Shown here one piece after another: positions 16,153-25,777 of a stretch of DNA of 64,000 bases; the stretch's first letter is position 1; each line of letters starts with the position of its first letter. This DNA comes from an uncultured Eubacteriales bacterium. Its GTDB lineage: Bacteria; Bacillota; Clostridia; Peptostreptococcales; Anaerovoracaceae. Where the stretch lies: contig CADATO010000005.1 of NCBI GenBank assembly GCA_902790905.1, positions 1 to 64,000 of the forward strand, given 5' to 3'. The notes beneath the pieces were generated by a model. The model did not search any database and was not told the origin of the DNA. It worked only from the letters and a program-made list of their open reading frames with translations. Position numbers and translations under genes: made by a program.

Positions 16153-18219
16153 ATGGATAAAAAAACGACTACCAAGAGCCAGGGACGAAGCGGCCGTTCC
16201 GCGGCAAGAACTGTGAAAGACGCAGCCGGCTCGGTCGCCAAGCGCACCGGCAGAGCTGCGAAGAATGTGAAAGACGCCGCTAAGAAGACTGTGAAAGCAA
16301 CAGACAGCAAGTCTGGTAAAGCAGATAAAGCAGGAAAGAAAGCACAGAAGGGCGGCAAGCACACCGCCAGAAAAGGTGCGGCAAGAGCCGTTGCCAAGCA
16401 GCAGACAGCAGGAAGAAAGACCGCAGCTGCCAAGAGCGAGCCGGTCAGAAAGAGCGCTGTCAAGAAGGCGGGCGCTGCGGCACCGCAGAAGGTGAAAAAG
16501 GCACCTGCAAAGAAGACGACCACCCGCAAAGCGGTTGCTGACGGACAGAAGGCACAGCCCAAGGCAACGGGAGAACTCAAGATCATCCCGCTCGGCGGGC
16601 TCAACGAGATCGGCAAAAACATGACCGCGCTCGAGTATGGCAATGAGATGATCATCGTCGACTGCGGCATGAGTTTTCCGGACGATGAGATGTACGGCAT
16701 CGACGTGGTGCTGCCGGATTTCTCGTACCTCAAGAGCAGCGGCAAGAAGATCCGCGGCGTGATCATCACCCACGGTCACGAAGACCATATCGGCGCAGTG
16801 CCGTATCTGCTCAAGGAAATGGATGTCCCGATCTACGGCACACCGCTGCCGCTGGGGCTGATCCGGTACAAGCTGGAGGAACACGACCTCAAGGGCGACC
16901 TGCGCGAGATCCACGCGGGCGACAAGTTCCGCCTCGGCAAGTTCGTGATCAATGCGATCCGCACGACCCACAGCATCGCCGACAGCATCTGCCTCAACAT
17001 CGAGACACCGGTCGGCAGAGTGTTCCACACAGGGGACTTCAAGATCGACTACACACCGGTCGACGGCGAGCCGATCGATCTGGCGACCTTTGCAGACGTA
17101 GGAAGCAAAGGCGTGCTGCTGCTGATGGCGGACAGCACCAACGCGACCAGACCTGGCTACACCAAGTCCGAAAAACTGGTCGGCTCGACGCTTGAGGGCA
17201 TCATCCGCAGATCGAGCAGCCGGATCATCATCGCGACGTTCTCCTCGAATGTCCACCGGATCCAGAAGATCATCGACCACGCTGTGGCCAACCACCGCAA
17301 GGTGGCGATCTCGGGACGCAGCATGGAGAAGGTCGTGAGCCTGGCGATCGAACTCGGCTATATCAAGGTCCCGGACGGGGTGCTCGTCGATGTGTTCGAA
17401 GCCAAGCGGATCCCGGATAAAAACCTGATCATTGTCACGACCGGCAGCCAGGGCGAGCCGATGAGTGCGCTGTCCCGCATGGCGAACAATACGCACCGGG
17501 CGATCCAGATCAAGCAGGGGGATCAGATCATCCTGTCCTCCAGTCCGATCCCGGGCAATGAAAAACTCATCAGCAATGTCATCAACCGCCTGTATGAGAA
17601 GGGCGCGGAAGTCATCTACTCGGATATCGCCGAGACGCATGTATCGGGACACGCCTGCGCAGAGGAGCTCAAACTGGTCCACTCGCTGATCCGTCCGAAA
17701 TACTTCATGCCGGTGCACGGCGAAGTCCGGCACCTCAGGGCGCACGAAGAGATCGCGAAAGACCTCGGCATGCCGGCGGATAAAATCTTCAAACTCGAAA
17801 ACGGCGACTGCCTGCATCTGACAGAAAGCGGCGCCAAGCTGGAGAAGCATTACTGCACGGCCGGTGACGTGATGGTCGACGGCCTCGGTGTCGGCGACGT
17901 CGGCAATGCGGTCCTGCGTGACCGCCGCCTGCTTTCCGAAGCCGGTCTGATCCTGGTGGTTGCCTCGATCGAAGAGGATACCAACGAGATCATCTCAGGT
18001 CCTGATCTGATCTCCCGCGGGTTTGTCTATGTGAAAGACCACGGCGACCTGATGGGGGAAGCGCAGGAGGTTGCGAAAGCCGCGCTGGAAAAATACAACG
18101 GCCGCAGAGATGTCGAATGGACCACGATGAAGAATGCGCTGCGGGATGAACTGAAGAAATTCATCTACATGCGCACCGGCAGACACCCGGTCATCCTGCC
18201 CGTCTTTATGGAAGTCTAA
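16153..18219 (+). CDS. rnj: Ribonuclease J with a long basic N-terminal extension
   Basis: A 688-residue metallo-beta-lactamase/beta-CASP ribonuclease, with 5'-to-3' exo- and endonuclease activity in RNA decay and maturation. The catalytic part starts near residue 140 (ELKIIPLGGLNEIGKN); the zinc motif THGHEDHIG begins at T206, and further signatures are HTGDFKID, DSTNAT, ATFSSNVHR and SGHA with PVHGE. The first 135 or so residues are an Ala/Lys/Arg-rich, low-complexity tail resembling histone H1 or a KH/AAK-repeat tail, well beyond the usual 550-560 residues. It probably binds nucleic acid (inference). The start codon lacks a strong ribosome binding site. Confidence 0.95.
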   Translation: MDKKTTTKSQGRSGRSAARTVKDAAGSVAKRTGRAAKNVKDAAKKTVKATDSKSGKADKAGKKAQKGGKHTARKGAARAVAKQQTAGRKTAAAKSEPVRKSAVKKAGAAAPQKVKKAPAKKTTTRKAVADGQKAQPKATGELKIIPLGGLNEIGKNMTALEYGNEMIIVDCGMSFPDDEMYGIDVVLPDFSYLKSSGKKIRGVIITHGHEDHIGAVPYLLKEMDVPIYGTPLPLGLIRYKLEEHDLKGDLREIHAGDKFRLGKFVINAIRTTHSIADSICLNIETPVGRVFHTGDFKIDYTPVDGEPIDLATFADVGSKGVLLLMADSTNATRPGYTKSEKLVGSTLEGIIRRSSSRIIIATFSSNVHRIQKIIDHAVANHRKVAISGRSMEKVVSLAIELGYIKVPDGVLVDVFEAKRIPDKNLIIVTTGSQGEPMSALSRMANNTHRAIQIKQGDQIILSSSPIPGNEKLISNVINRLYEKGAEVIYSDIAETHVSGHACAEELKLVHSLIRPKYFMPVHGEVRHLRAHEEIAKDLGMPADKIFKLENGDCLHLTESGAKLEKHYCTAGDVMVDGLGVGDVGNAVLRDRRLLSEAGLILVVASIEEDTNEIISGPDLISRGFVYVKDHGDLMGEAQEVAKAALEKYNGRRDVEWTTMKNALRDELKKFIYMRTGRHPVILPVFMEV

Positions 18220-18271
18220 GCATACGCCGCCGCATGGCCGGAAGGGTCCGCGGCAGGAAAGGAGAATACTT

Positions 18272-18604
18272 ATGAACGTCTATGATGAAGCCCACAACCT
18301 CGAAAGAGCCATCCGCGAATCGCAGGAATTCAAGGAATTCGATGCGGCCAGACAGAAGGTCAAGGCCAACCCGGAACTCGATAAGATGCTGACGGACTTC
18401 GCAGAGAAGCAGATCGCGATCCAGGCGAAGCAGATGATGGGCGAGGAAGTCGGTCCCGAAGCCATGGAAGCTGTCCAGAAGCTGTACGGCATCATCGCCA
18501 GCGACCCGCTCGCATCCGAGTATCTGCAGACGCAGATGCGTTTCACCATCATGATGCAGGACGTCTACAAGATCCTGGGCGAGACCGCCGGACTGGGCAT
18601 GTAA
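18272..18604 (+). CDS. YlbF/YmcA-family protein
   Basis: A 110-residue all-helical protein of the YlbF/YmcA (Com_YlbF) family. In Bacillus subtilis, members form a complex that directs RNase Y to particular transcripts. The core LERAIRESQEFKEFDAARQK and the C-terminal YLQTQMRFTIMMQDVYKILG match. Its place directly after RNase J fits a role in mRNA decay (inference). A GGAAAGGAG ribosome binding site precedes the ATG. Confidence 0.85.
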   Translation: MNVYDEAHNLERAIRESQEFKEFDAARQKVKANPELDKMLTDFAEKQIAIQAKQMMGEEVGPEAMEAVQKLYGIIASDPLASEYLQTQMRFTIMMQDVYKILGETAGLGM

Positions 18605-18644
18605 GCTGCGGCGGGCCGCGGAAAGCGATTCCTGTATCACGGAC

Positions 18645-18673
18645 TTGTTAAGACTGCTTATATTTGGTATAAT
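18645..18673 (+). promoter_or_regulatory. efp promoter
   Basis: TTGTTA at 18645-18650, a 17-base spacer ending in TGG, TATAAT at 18668-18673. An iterated AGCGATTCCT sits 12 bases upstream of the -35 box (18625-18632 for its core). Confidence 0.75.
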
Positions 18674-18745
18674 AAGCGCCGGAAATCAACCATTTCCGCT
18701 TGTGAAGAAGTATATTATTGCAAAAGCAAAGATTGGAGTTAGATT

Positions 18746-19306
18746 ATGATCAGTGCAGGTGATTTCAGAAAAGGTATGACGTTCCAGATCGATGGTGTGC
18801 CGCATGTCGTGCTGGACTTCCAGCATGTCAAGCCGGGCAAGGGCGCTGCGTTTGTCCGCACCAAGTACAAGAACATCCTGACCGGTGCGATCCGCGAGGA
18901 CGCGTTCAACCCGTCGGATAAGTTCGCAAAGGCCATCATCGAGACGAAGCACATGCAGTACCTCTACAATGACGGCGAACTGTATTACTTCATGGACGGT
19001 GAGACCTACGAGCAGATCCCTGTTGGTAAGGATATGGTCGAGGATGCGATCAAGTACCTCAGAGAGAACGACGAAGCGACTCTGAAGTTCTACGACAACG
19101 CACCGTTCCTCGTCGAAGCGCCGAACTTTGTCGACCTGAAGGTCATCGAGACCGAGCCGGGCGTCAAGGGCGACACCGCGACCAACGTGCAGAAGCAGGC
19201 TGTCGTTGAGACAGGTGCGACTGTCATGGTACCGATCTTCATCGAAGAAGGCGAAATGATCCAGATCGATACCCGCAGCGGCGAATACCTCGGCCGCGCA
19301 AAATAA
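18746..19306 (+). CDS. efp: Elongation factor P
   Basis: A 186-residue EF-P, which enters the E-site region of stalled ribosomes and speeds peptide-bond formation at polyproline runs. The tip loop [14 protein letters not shown] contains Lys32, the usual site of modification. The three-domain length is normal, and the C-terminus [15 protein letters not shown] is the family signature. It appears to have its own promoter. The modifying enzyme is not in this window. Confidence 0.97.
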   Translation: MISAGDFRKGMTFQIDGVPHVVLDFQHVKPGKGAAFVRTKYKNILTGAIREDAFNPSDKFAKAIIETKHMQYLYNDGELYYFMDGETYEQIPVGKDMVEDAIKYLRENDEATLKFYDNAPFLVEAPNFVDLKVIETEPGVKGDTATNVQKQAVVETGATVMVPIFIEEGEMIQIDTRSGEYLGRAK

Positions 19307-19384
19307 GCTGTTCTTACTAAAGGATTTTCCGGTTATGGACGACTACCACAGTAGCCGCAGAATGGCTGAAGAATAAGCAACCAC

Positions 19385-19434
19385 GGGACCATGAGAGCAT
19401 ACCGGCGGAACGGCCGGCGGGCTCTGATGGTTCC
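19385..19434 (+). other. Stable hairpin between efp and mltG
   Basis: Thirteen-base arms (GGGACCATGAGAG and CTCTGATGGTTCC, one G-G mismatch) enclose an inner CCGGC/GCCGG stem. No T run follows. It ends 24 bases before the mltG start and could stabilise the efp 3' end or reduce read-through. Confidence 0.55.
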
Positions 19435-19458
19435 TTGCGCTATAACGGAGTAACTACT

Positions 19459-20541
19459 ATGGGTACAAAAGAAGCAAAAAAAGGCGGCAAAGGGATCAAG
19501 GTCCTGCTCGCGGTGCTCGTGCTCGCTGTGCTCGCTGCCGGCGGGGCGCTGCTCTATAACGGACACGCCGTGAGCCCGGTCGATGCCGGTGACACAACGC
19601 CGGTCATCGTGGAGATCCCGGAAGGAAGCTATACCGCCTCCATCGCCGATATCCTGCAGGAGGCAGGCGTCATCCGCAATACGACCATCTTCCGGATCCA
19701 GAGCAAGATCCGCCACAAGGACGGGATGTATGTAGCCGGCACGTACGAGTTCAATAAAGCGATGTCCATGACGGAGATCATGGATAAGATCGCTGCAGGG
19801 GATACGACGGGGCTGCATTTTCAGATTCTGGAAGGGCAGACGATCGACAAGGTCGTCGATCAGCTCGCAGAGGAAGGAATCATCGATGAGGCAGATTTCT
19901 ACCATGAGGTTGAAAACGGCAGTTTTGACTATCCGTTCATGAGCATGCTGCCGGCAGGGCCGACCAGACTGGAAGGATTCCTGTATCCGGATACGTATAC
20001 GCTGCCTCTCGATGCGACGGCGCACGACGTCATCGATGCGATGCTGCAGGGATTTGACAACCACATGCAGGAAGAGGGCATCTACGATGCGGTGAAAGCA
20101 AGCGGCATGGATCTGTACACGGTGATCACAAAAGCGTCGATCGTACAGCGCGAAGCCGGCAATGTCGACGAAATGGCCAACGTAGCCAGCGTCATCAACA
20201 ACCGCCTCGAGATCTCGATGCCTCTGCAGATGGACAGCATCATCGCGTATATCCAGAAAGAGGACAAGATCAGAGCGACGTATTCCGATATCGCTGTCGA
20301 GTCCGACTACAATCCGTACACGAACTACGGACTGCCGCCCGGGCCGATCTGCACCCCCGGTGTGGACGCGATCAAAGCGGTCCTTTCCCCGGCGGATACG
20401 GACTATCTGTACTTTGTGGCCAGCCCCGAGATGGACGGCACCAACCGGTATTCAAAGACATACGAGGAGTTCCTGAAAGACAAGGCGGAGTTTGACGAGG
20501 CGTACGAGAAGTATATTCAGGAACATCCAGATCAGGAGTAA
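19459..20541 (+). CDS. mltG: Endolytic transglycosylase MltG
   Basis: A 360-residue YceG-type lytic transglycosylase that cuts nascent peptidoglycan strands and so sets glycan length. One N-terminal membrane helix (about 13-33) anchors it outside the membrane. LysM-like and catalytic regions follow, with GFLYPDTYTL, SVINNRLE and GLPPGPICTPG. The catalytic segment reads ASIVQREAG where most homologues have SIVEKEA, so one of the two glutamates is Gln; the second is kept. The start at 19459 follows CGGAG. The order mltG-trmR-U32 is conserved in Bacillota. Confidence 0.92.
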   Translation: MGTKEAKKGGKGIKVLLAVLVLAVLAAGGALLYNGHAVSPVDAGDTTPVIVEIPEGSYTASIADILQEAGVIRNTTIFRIQSKIRHKDGMYVAGTYEFNKAMSMTEIMDKIAAGDTTGLHFQILEGQTIDKVVDQLAEEGIIDEADFYHEVENGSFDYPFMSMLPAGPTRLEGFLYPDTYTLPLDATAHDVIDAMLQGFDNHMQEEGIYDAVKASGMDLYTVITKASIVQREAGNVDEMANVASVINNRLEISMPLQMDSIIAYIQKEDKIRATYSDIAVESDYNPYTNYGLPPGPICTPGVDAIKAVLSPADTDYLYFVASPEMDGTNRYSKTYEEFLKDKAEFDEAYEKYIQEHPDQE

Positions 20542-20552
20542 CGGAGAAGGCA

Positions 20553-21227
20553 ATGCGGTTCCGGCACGACAATAAGGAAGAGCAGTCAGGGAATCGCCCT
20601 GTCATATCGCCCGCGACGGATGCCTGGCAGCCGCTCAGCGACGGACTGGCATGGCTGCGCGGGGTGTGCGTGCGGCGGGAGATTCCGACGATCCGCGAAG
20701 ACACCGAGATGGTGATGCGGCGTATTCTGGAAGAGGCGCAGCCTGCGCGGATCCTGGAGGTCGGGACGGCAATCGGGTACTCGGCCTGTATGATGGCGAC
20801 CGTGTTGCCCGAGGCAGCGGTCACGACGATCGAGATCTACGACAGAAGCTTTTACGACGCGAAGGAGGCCATCGAACGGCTTGGCCTGACAGGCAGGATC
20901 GAACAGCATCTCGGCGATGCGGCAGAAGTGCTGCCGGCGCTGGCAGAAGCAGGGCGCCGGTTTGACTTCGCGTTCATCGACGCGGCCAAGAGCCACTACC
21001 GGACGTATTTCGAGGCGGCGCTCTCCATGATGGAAAGCGGCGGGCTGATCCTGTGCGACAACCTGATGCTGGGCGCAGACCTTACCGCACCCGGCAGCGG
21101 CGACAAACGGCACAGGACAAGCGCGAAGCGGATGGAGCGATTCCTCGAAGACCTGCGGCAGGACAGCCGCGTTGCAACAGATTTTTACGAATGTGGGGAC
21201 GGCCTCTCGGTAAGCCGGATCCTGTGA
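20553..21227 (+). CDS. trmR: TrmR-type O-methyltransferase (tRNA 5-hydroxyuridine)
   Basis: A 224-residue class I methyltransferase of the catechol-O-methyltransferase-like family. The SAM loop is ILEVGTAIGYSACMMA, and FDFAFIDAAKSHY and GGLILCDNLM carry metal and substrate residues. In Bacillus subtilis the mltG-adjacent homologue YrrM (TrmR) methylates 5-hydroxyuridine-34 in tRNA to 5-methoxyuridine, and the gene order here is the same. The downstream U32 protein would supply the hydroxylation step, so the two act in one pathway (inference). Confidence 0.88.
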   Translation: MRFRHDNKEEQSGNRPVISPATDAWQPLSDGLAWLRGVCVRREIPTIREDTEMVMRRILEEAQPARILEVGTAIGYSACMMATVLPEAAVTTIEIYDRSFYDAKEAIERLGLTGRIEQHLGDAAEVLPALAEAGRRFDFAFIDAAKSHYRTYFEAALSMMESGGLILCDNLMLGADLTAPGSGDKRHRTSAKRMERFLEDLRQDSRVATDFYECGDGLSVSRIL

Positions 21228-21269
21228 CCAACGATACGGACACAACAGCAAACGGGAAGACATACAACA

Positions 21270-22562
21270 ATGAAACTGGAACTTCTTGCCCCTGCGGGGG
21301 ATCCCGAAAAACTGAAGATTGCCGTTCTGTACGGCGCGGATGCCGTGTATTTCGGCGGGGAGGCATTCAGCCTGCGCAGCGGTGCGGGCAACTTCTCGCT
21401 GGAAGAGATGCGGGAAGGCATCGCCTATGCCCACGCACACGGTGTGAAGTGCTATCTGACGCTCAATATCTATCCGCATAACGAGGATATCGCACCGATG
21501 GAGGCCTTCCTGGATGAGATCCGGGACATTCCGGTCGATGCGTTCCTGGTTTCCGATCCAGGCGCGATGATGGTGCTCAAAGAGCATATCCCTGACGCGG
21601 TGATCCACCTGTCGACACAGGCGAATATGACGAACTACCGCACGGCGCAGTTCTGGTACGGACAGGGCGTGCGCAGGGTCGTCACGGCGAGGGAGATGTC
21701 TCTTGCGGAGATCTCGCAGATGCGCGGGAAGCTCCCGGAAGATATGGAGATCGAAGCGTTCGTGCACGGCGCGATGTGCGTTTCCTATTCGGGCAGATGC
21801 CTGCTCAGCAACTTCATGACCGGGCGGGACGCCAACCGCGGCGAATGCGCCCATCCATGCAGATGGAAGTATGCGCTCGTGGAAGAGCAGCGGCCGGGGG
21901 TCTACTGGCCGGTGGAAGAGGATGCGCACGGCAGTTACATCCTGAACTCCGGCGACCTGTGCATGATCGAGCACATCCCGGAACTGGCGCAGGCAGGCGT
22001 GACGAGCTTCAAGATCGAAGGGCGGATGAAGAGCATCTTCTATCTCGCAAGCGTGGTCGCGCAGTACCGCAAGGCAATCGATGCGGCGGAGCGTATTATG
22101 GAAGGCAAAGCGGCCGGAGATGTAAAAGGCCCCGCAGCGGGGCAGGACGAGGCGCTCGCGGCGTACCGGCAGGAAGCGCAGACCTGGCTTGCGGAGCTGG
22201 GCAAGGCCAGTCACCGGACCTTCACGACGGGGTTCTACTTCGGGAAACCGGACGCGTCCGCCCATAACTATGAAACCAGTTCCTACGTGCGGGACTACAC
22301 GTTCATCGGCCTTGTGCTCGGGTATGACGGGGCGGCAGGGGAAGCGCTCGTGGAGCAGCGCAATAAGATGAGCCTGGGCGAACAGATCGAGGTCTTCGGA
22401 CCGCAGGGAGAGAGTTTTTCCCAGACGCTCGGCAGCATGAAAGACGCGGAGAGCGGAGAACCGGTCGAAGCGGCGCCGCATCCCCAGCAGCACCTTCTGA
22501 TCCGCATGGACCAGCCGGTGAGCGCCGGGAGCATGCTGCGCAGAGAGAAGTTAATGAAATAG
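21270..22562 (+). CDS. U32-family protein, tRNA uridine-34 hydroxylation (TrhP/YrrO-like)
   Basis: A 430-residue peptidase-U32-family protein. The start MKLELLAPAGDPEKLKIAV and YGADAVYFGG are typical. The cluster region VHGAMCVSYSGRCLLSN followed by RGECAHPCRWKY supplies four cysteines that bind an Fe-S cluster in this family; FKIEGRMKS is the second signature. Homologues (TrhP, YrrN/YrrO) use prephenate in hydroxylating U34 of tRNA. Bacillus carries two adjacent copies; here there is one. Confidence 0.88.
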   Translation: MKLELLAPAGDPEKLKIAVLYGADAVYFGGEAFSLRSGAGNFSLEEMREGIAYAHAHGVKCYLTLNIYPHNEDIAPMEAFLDEIRDIPVDAFLVSDPGAMMVLKEHIPDAVIHLSTQANMTNYRTAQFWYGQGVRRVVTAREMSLAEISQMRGKLPEDMEIEAFVHGAMCVSYSGRCLLSNFMTGRDANRGECAHPCRWKYALVEEQRPGVYWPVEEDAHGSYILNSGDLCMIEHIPELAQAGVTSFKIEGRMKSIFYLASVVAQYRKAIDAAERIMEGKAAGDVKGPAAGQDEALAAYRQEAQTWLAELGKASHRTFTTGFYFGKPDASAHNYETSSYVRDYTFIGLVLGYDGAAGEALVEQRNKMSLGEQIEVFGPQGESFSQTLGSMKDAESGEPVEAAPHPQQHLLIRMDQPVSAGSMLRREKLMK

Positions 22563-22580
22563 AACAGGAAAGGAACAAAC

Positions 22581-23957
22581 ATGGACCTTACACAGGACCC
22601 TCTGATATTAGGAATCGAAATCGCAGTGATACTGCTTTTACTTGTACTGCTGGCACTGCTCAACGCCGCGGACAAGGCCATCGACGCCTGCCGCTGGACG
22701 GCGATCCGCGAGATGGCGGATGAAGGGGATAAAAGAGCAGCGCGGCTGATGCTGATCTTCAACAAACCGTCCAACTACATGGCGGCGGCGAAGATCATGA
22801 TGGTCTTCTGCAGCACCGTTGCGGGCGCCCTGCTTCTGATGCGCCTGTTTGCGCGCTATGCAGCGGATGAAGACGATATGTTCATGCAGGGGCGCGGCGT
22901 GGTCGTGCTGTTGGTCGCGGCTGCGGTCTTCGCGGTGGTGATCGTTTCGTTCATCATCATCCTGCCGCGGCAGCTCGCACAGAGAGAGCCGGAAAAGACT
23001 GCCCTGGCGCTGTCCGGGTATGCGCTGTTCTTCTCCCGTCTCTGCAGACCATTCGTCGTGCTGGACAGAGGCCTTGCAGGCGGCGTCCTGAAGATCCTCG
23101 GCAAGGGCAGCTATGAGGAAGAAGACGAGTTTTCGGAAGATGAGGTCATGACCATGCTCGAGGTCGGGCAGGAGACGGGCGTCATCAAGGAAGAGGGCCG
23201 CAAGATGATCGACTCCATCTTCGCCTTTGACGACAAGCTCGCCTATGAGATTATGACACCGCGTACAGATGTCTTCATGATCGATATCGAAGACGAACAG
23301 TCCGAATACGAAGATGAACTGATGCAGCTGACGTATACCCGCGTGCCGGTGTATGAAGAAGACAGCGACAACATCATCGGTATTCTGAATATCAAAGACT
23401 ACCTGATCGAAGCCAGAAAGAAGGGCTTTGACAAGGTCGAGATCCGTCAGATCCTGCGCAAACCGTTCTTTGTGCCGGATACCAAAAACATCGACAGCCT
23501 GTTCTTCGAACTGCAGAAAACCAAGCAGCACATCGCTTTGCTGATCGACGAATACGGCGGTTTTTCAGGCATCGTAACCATGGAGGACATCATCGAAGAA
23601 GTCATGGGCGAGATCGATGATGAATACGACGAGGAAGAGCCGGAGATCAAGAAGGTTAACTATAATACATATATTGTCGATGGTAATATCGACCTCGACG
23701 ACCTGAACGAGGAGATCGGCACAGACTTCGCTTCGGACTACAGTGAGACGTTCGGCGGCTTGCTGCTCGACATCCTCGGCGAGATCCCCGATGACGGCGA
23801 AGAACGGGAAGTCCGTTTTGACCGGTATATCTGCCAGATCGAGGAAGTGAAGGACCGCCGCATCGAGCAGGTACGCCTGATCATCCGCGACGAGGAAGAT
23901 ATGGCGAAAGAAGCGAAAGAGAGAGAAGACGCTGAAAAGGAATCGGACGACAAGTAG
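22581..23957 (+). CDS. CNNM/CorC-type membrane protein with CBS domains
   Basis: A 458-residue hemolysin-C-like (CorC/CNNM) protein. Membrane helices lie at about 7-29, 70-95 and 110-135; a CBS pair covers about 215-345, with [13 protein letters not shown] and [20 protein letters not shown]; the C-terminal CorC_HlyC domain follows ([19 protein letters not shown]). Family members are linked to magnesium or cobalt export. The C-terminal 25 residues are charged. It is 18 bases downstream of the U32 gene; what links it to tRNA modification is not apparent. Confidence 0.9.
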   Translation: MDLTQDPLILGIEIAVILLLLVLLALLNAADKAIDACRWTAIREMADEGDKRAARLMLIFNKPSNYMAAAKIMMVFCSTVAGALLLMRLFARYAADEDDMFMQGRGVVVLLVAAAVFAVVIVSFIIILPRQLAQREPEKTALALSGYALFFSRLCRPFVVLDRGLAGGVLKILGKGSYEEEDEFSEDEVMTMLEVGQETGVIKEEGRKMIDSIFAFDDKLAYEIMTPRTDVFMIDIEDEQSEYEDELMQLTYTRVPVYEEDSDNIIGILNIKDYLIEARKKGFDKVEIRQILRKPFFVPDTKNIDSLFFELQKTKQHIALLIDEYGGFSGIVTMEDIIEEVMGEIDDEYDEEEPEIKKVNYNTYIVDGNIDLDDLNEEIGTDFASDYSETFGGLLLDILGEIPDDGEEREVRFDRYICQIEEVKDRRIEQVRLIIRDEEDMAKEAKEREDAEKESDDK

Positions 23958-23994
23958 TCCGGTTTCTTTCTGCCGGAGAAGAAAGAATCAGAAC

Positions 23995-25314
23995 GTGGAA
24001 CAGAAAAGAGTCGCATTCCATACGCTGGGATGCCGTGTCAACCAGTATGAAACAGAGGCCATGAAGCACCTCTTTGAGGCGCGCGGCTATCAGATCGTCG
24101 GCGAGACAGACCCCGCCGATGTTTACGTGGTCAATACCTGTACCGTGACCGGGCTGGCGGACCGCAAGTCCCGGCAATACATCCGTCGGATGAAAAAGGC
24201 CAACCAGGATGCGGTCATCGCCGCAACGGGATGCTATGTGCAGACCGAGCCGGAAACGCTCCGGCAGATCGAGGAACTCGATATTCTGCTGGGGACCAAT
24301 CACAAATATGAGATCGTGGACGTGGTGGAAGAACGCCTTGCAAGACGTGCCGGCCGCACCGGAGGCGCTGCATCCGGGGAGCCGGAAGAAAAGGTGGTCC
24401 GCATCGATGCGCGGCAGTATCTCAACGAGTTTGTAGAGGCCGGCAAGGTCACCGCGCCGGACGGCAAGACCCGCGCCAATGTCAAGATCGAAGAGGGCTG
24501 CGACAGGTACTGTACGTACTGTCAGATCCCGACGGCGCGCGGCCCCGTGCGCAGCAGGAAACGCGAGAATATCCTGCGCGAATGCCGCGATCTGATCGAA
24601 GCCGGGTTCAAAGAGCTCATTCTGACCGGGATCAATACCGCGCTGTATGAGGACCTTCCGGGACTGCTTTCCGATCTCGACCATATGGATGGCGACTTCC
24701 GCGTGCGCCTGGCTTCTCTCGAACCGACCGTCGTCGATGCACCGTTTGTGGCCAGACTGATCGAGAGCGAACGCCTGTGCCATCACCTGCATCTGTCCCT
24801 GCAGAGCGGCAGCGATACCGTTCTGAAAAGAATGGGCCGCCGGTACGGCAGAAAAGAATACCTCGAGATTGTCAAGGTCCTGCGGGACATCGATCCGCTG
24901 TTCAACATCACGACAGACATCATTGTGGGCTTCCCCGGCGAGACGGAGGAGGAGTTCAGGGAAACGCTCTCTCTGGCGGAAGAGGTCGCCTTCGGAAAGA
25001 TTCACGTCTTCAAGTATTCCAGACGCCCCGGTACGAAAGCGGCTGTCATGCCGGACCAGGTGCCGGAGCCGGTCAAGAAAGAGCGCAGCACAAGACTGCA
25101 GGCGCTCGGGGACAGACTGATGGCGGATTATCACCGCCTGCATCTCGGCACAGAGCAGCGCGTGCTCATAGAGGAACAGGAAAACGGTCTGTGGACCGGC
25201 TATACCAACGACTATACGAAAGCCTTTGTCCGCAGTGATGAGGATCTGCACGACCGGTTTGTAACAGGGTCTGTCGTAGATGCAGACGAGTCCGGTATTA
25301 TCGTGATCAGGTAG
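23995..25314 (+). CDS. mtaB: tRNA t6A37 methylthiotransferase MtaB
   Basis: A 439-residue radical SAM methylthiotransferase converting N6-threonylcarbamoyladenosine-37 to its 2-methylthio form in tRNAs for ANN codons. The N-terminal UPF0004 domain has HTLGCRVNQYETEAM and NTCTVTGLADRKSRQ with its three cluster cysteines; the radical SAM motif is CDRYCTYCQIP; a TRAM domain closes the protein. It starts with GTG (MEQKRVAFHT). The stop codon at 25312-25314 overlaps an iterated octamer by one base. Confidence 0.95.
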   Translation: MEQKRVAFHTLGCRVNQYETEAMKHLFEARGYQIVGETDPADVYVVNTCTVTGLADRKSRQYIRRMKKANQDAVIAATGCYVQTEPETLRQIEELDILLGTNHKYEIVDVVEERLARRAGRTGGAASGEPEEKVVRIDARQYLNEFVEAGKVTAPDGKTRANVKIEEGCDRYCTYCQIPTARGPVRSRKRENILRECRDLIEAGFKELILTGINTALYEDLPGLLSDLDHMDGDFRVRLASLEPTVVDAPFVARLIESERLCHHLHLSLQSGSDTVLKRMGRRYGRKEYLEIVKVLRDIDPLFNITTDIIVGFPGETEEEFRETLSLAEEVAFGKIHVFKYSRRPGTKAAVMPDQVPEPVKKERSTRLQALGDRLMADYHRLHLGTEQRVLIEEQENGLWTGYTNDYTKAFVRSDEDLHDRFVTGSVVDADESGIIVIR

Positions 25315-25326
25315 CGATTCCTCTTC

Positions 25327-25355
25327 TTGCAACGGACTGACAGGTATCGTAAAAT
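25327..25355 (+). promoter_or_regulatory. Promoter of the HIT gene
   Basis: TTGCAA at 25327-25332, a 17-base spacer and TAAAAT at 25350-25355; AAAAGGAGG follows as ribosome binding site. The iterated AGCGATTCCT ends five bases upstream of the -35 box. Confidence 0.65.
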
Positions 25356-25377
25356 AGTGGAAAAGGAGGCGAATACG

Positions 25378-25719
25378 ATGGATGATTGCATCTTCTGCAT
25401 GATCGCGAACAAAGAGATCGACAGCAACATCGTCTACGAAGACGATAAGATCATGGTATTCCATGACGCAGGTCCGTGCGCCCCGGTGCACGTTCTGATG
25501 ATCCCCAAAAAGCACATCGCATCCACAGATGACCTGACCGAAGAGGACCAGGAACTGATGGGCTACATGATGTGCAAGATCAAGGACATCGCAAAGACCA
25601 TGGAACTGGACAACGGCTACCGCGTGGTCATCAACTGCGGCGAAGACGGACAGCAGACCGTCAAGCATCTGCATATCCATATTATCGGCAAGAGAAAGTT
25701 GACATGGCCACCAGGCTGA
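25378..25719 (+). CDS. HIT-family nucleotide-binding protein (HinT-like)
   Basis: A 113-residue histidine-triad protein. CIFCMIANKE starts the fold and HLHIHIIG carries the catalytic His-x-His-x-His. HinT-type enzymes hydrolyse nucleoside phosphoramidates such as AMP-lysine; the physiological substrate is unclear. The start is ATG 25378, with AAGGAGG in front. The rpsU promoter overlaps its 3' end. Confidence 0.93.
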   Translation: MDDCIFCMIANKEIDSNIVYEDDKIMVFHDAGPCAPVHVLMIPKKHIASTDDLTEEDQELMGYMMCKIKDIAKTMELDNGYRVVINCGEDGQQTVKHLHIHIIGKRKLTWPPG

Positions 25720-25728
25720 TAGTATAAT
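25699..25728 (+). promoter_or_regulatory. rpsU promoter inside the HIT gene end
   Basis: TTGACA at 25699-25704, an 18-base spacer, TATAAT at 25723-25728. The -35 box lies in the last codons of the HIT gene. Confidence 0.8.
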
Positions 25729-25777
25729 CATAAGGCTGTTGTACAGCGAACTCCACAATGACAGGAGGTGAAAAGTC

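Noticed and set aside
13449..16769. Very long open frame on the minus strand (about 1100 codons) opposite leuS and rnj
   Set aside because: It is the mirror of two well-identified genes in a GC-rich sequence with few stop codons; its product is low-quality and matches no family.
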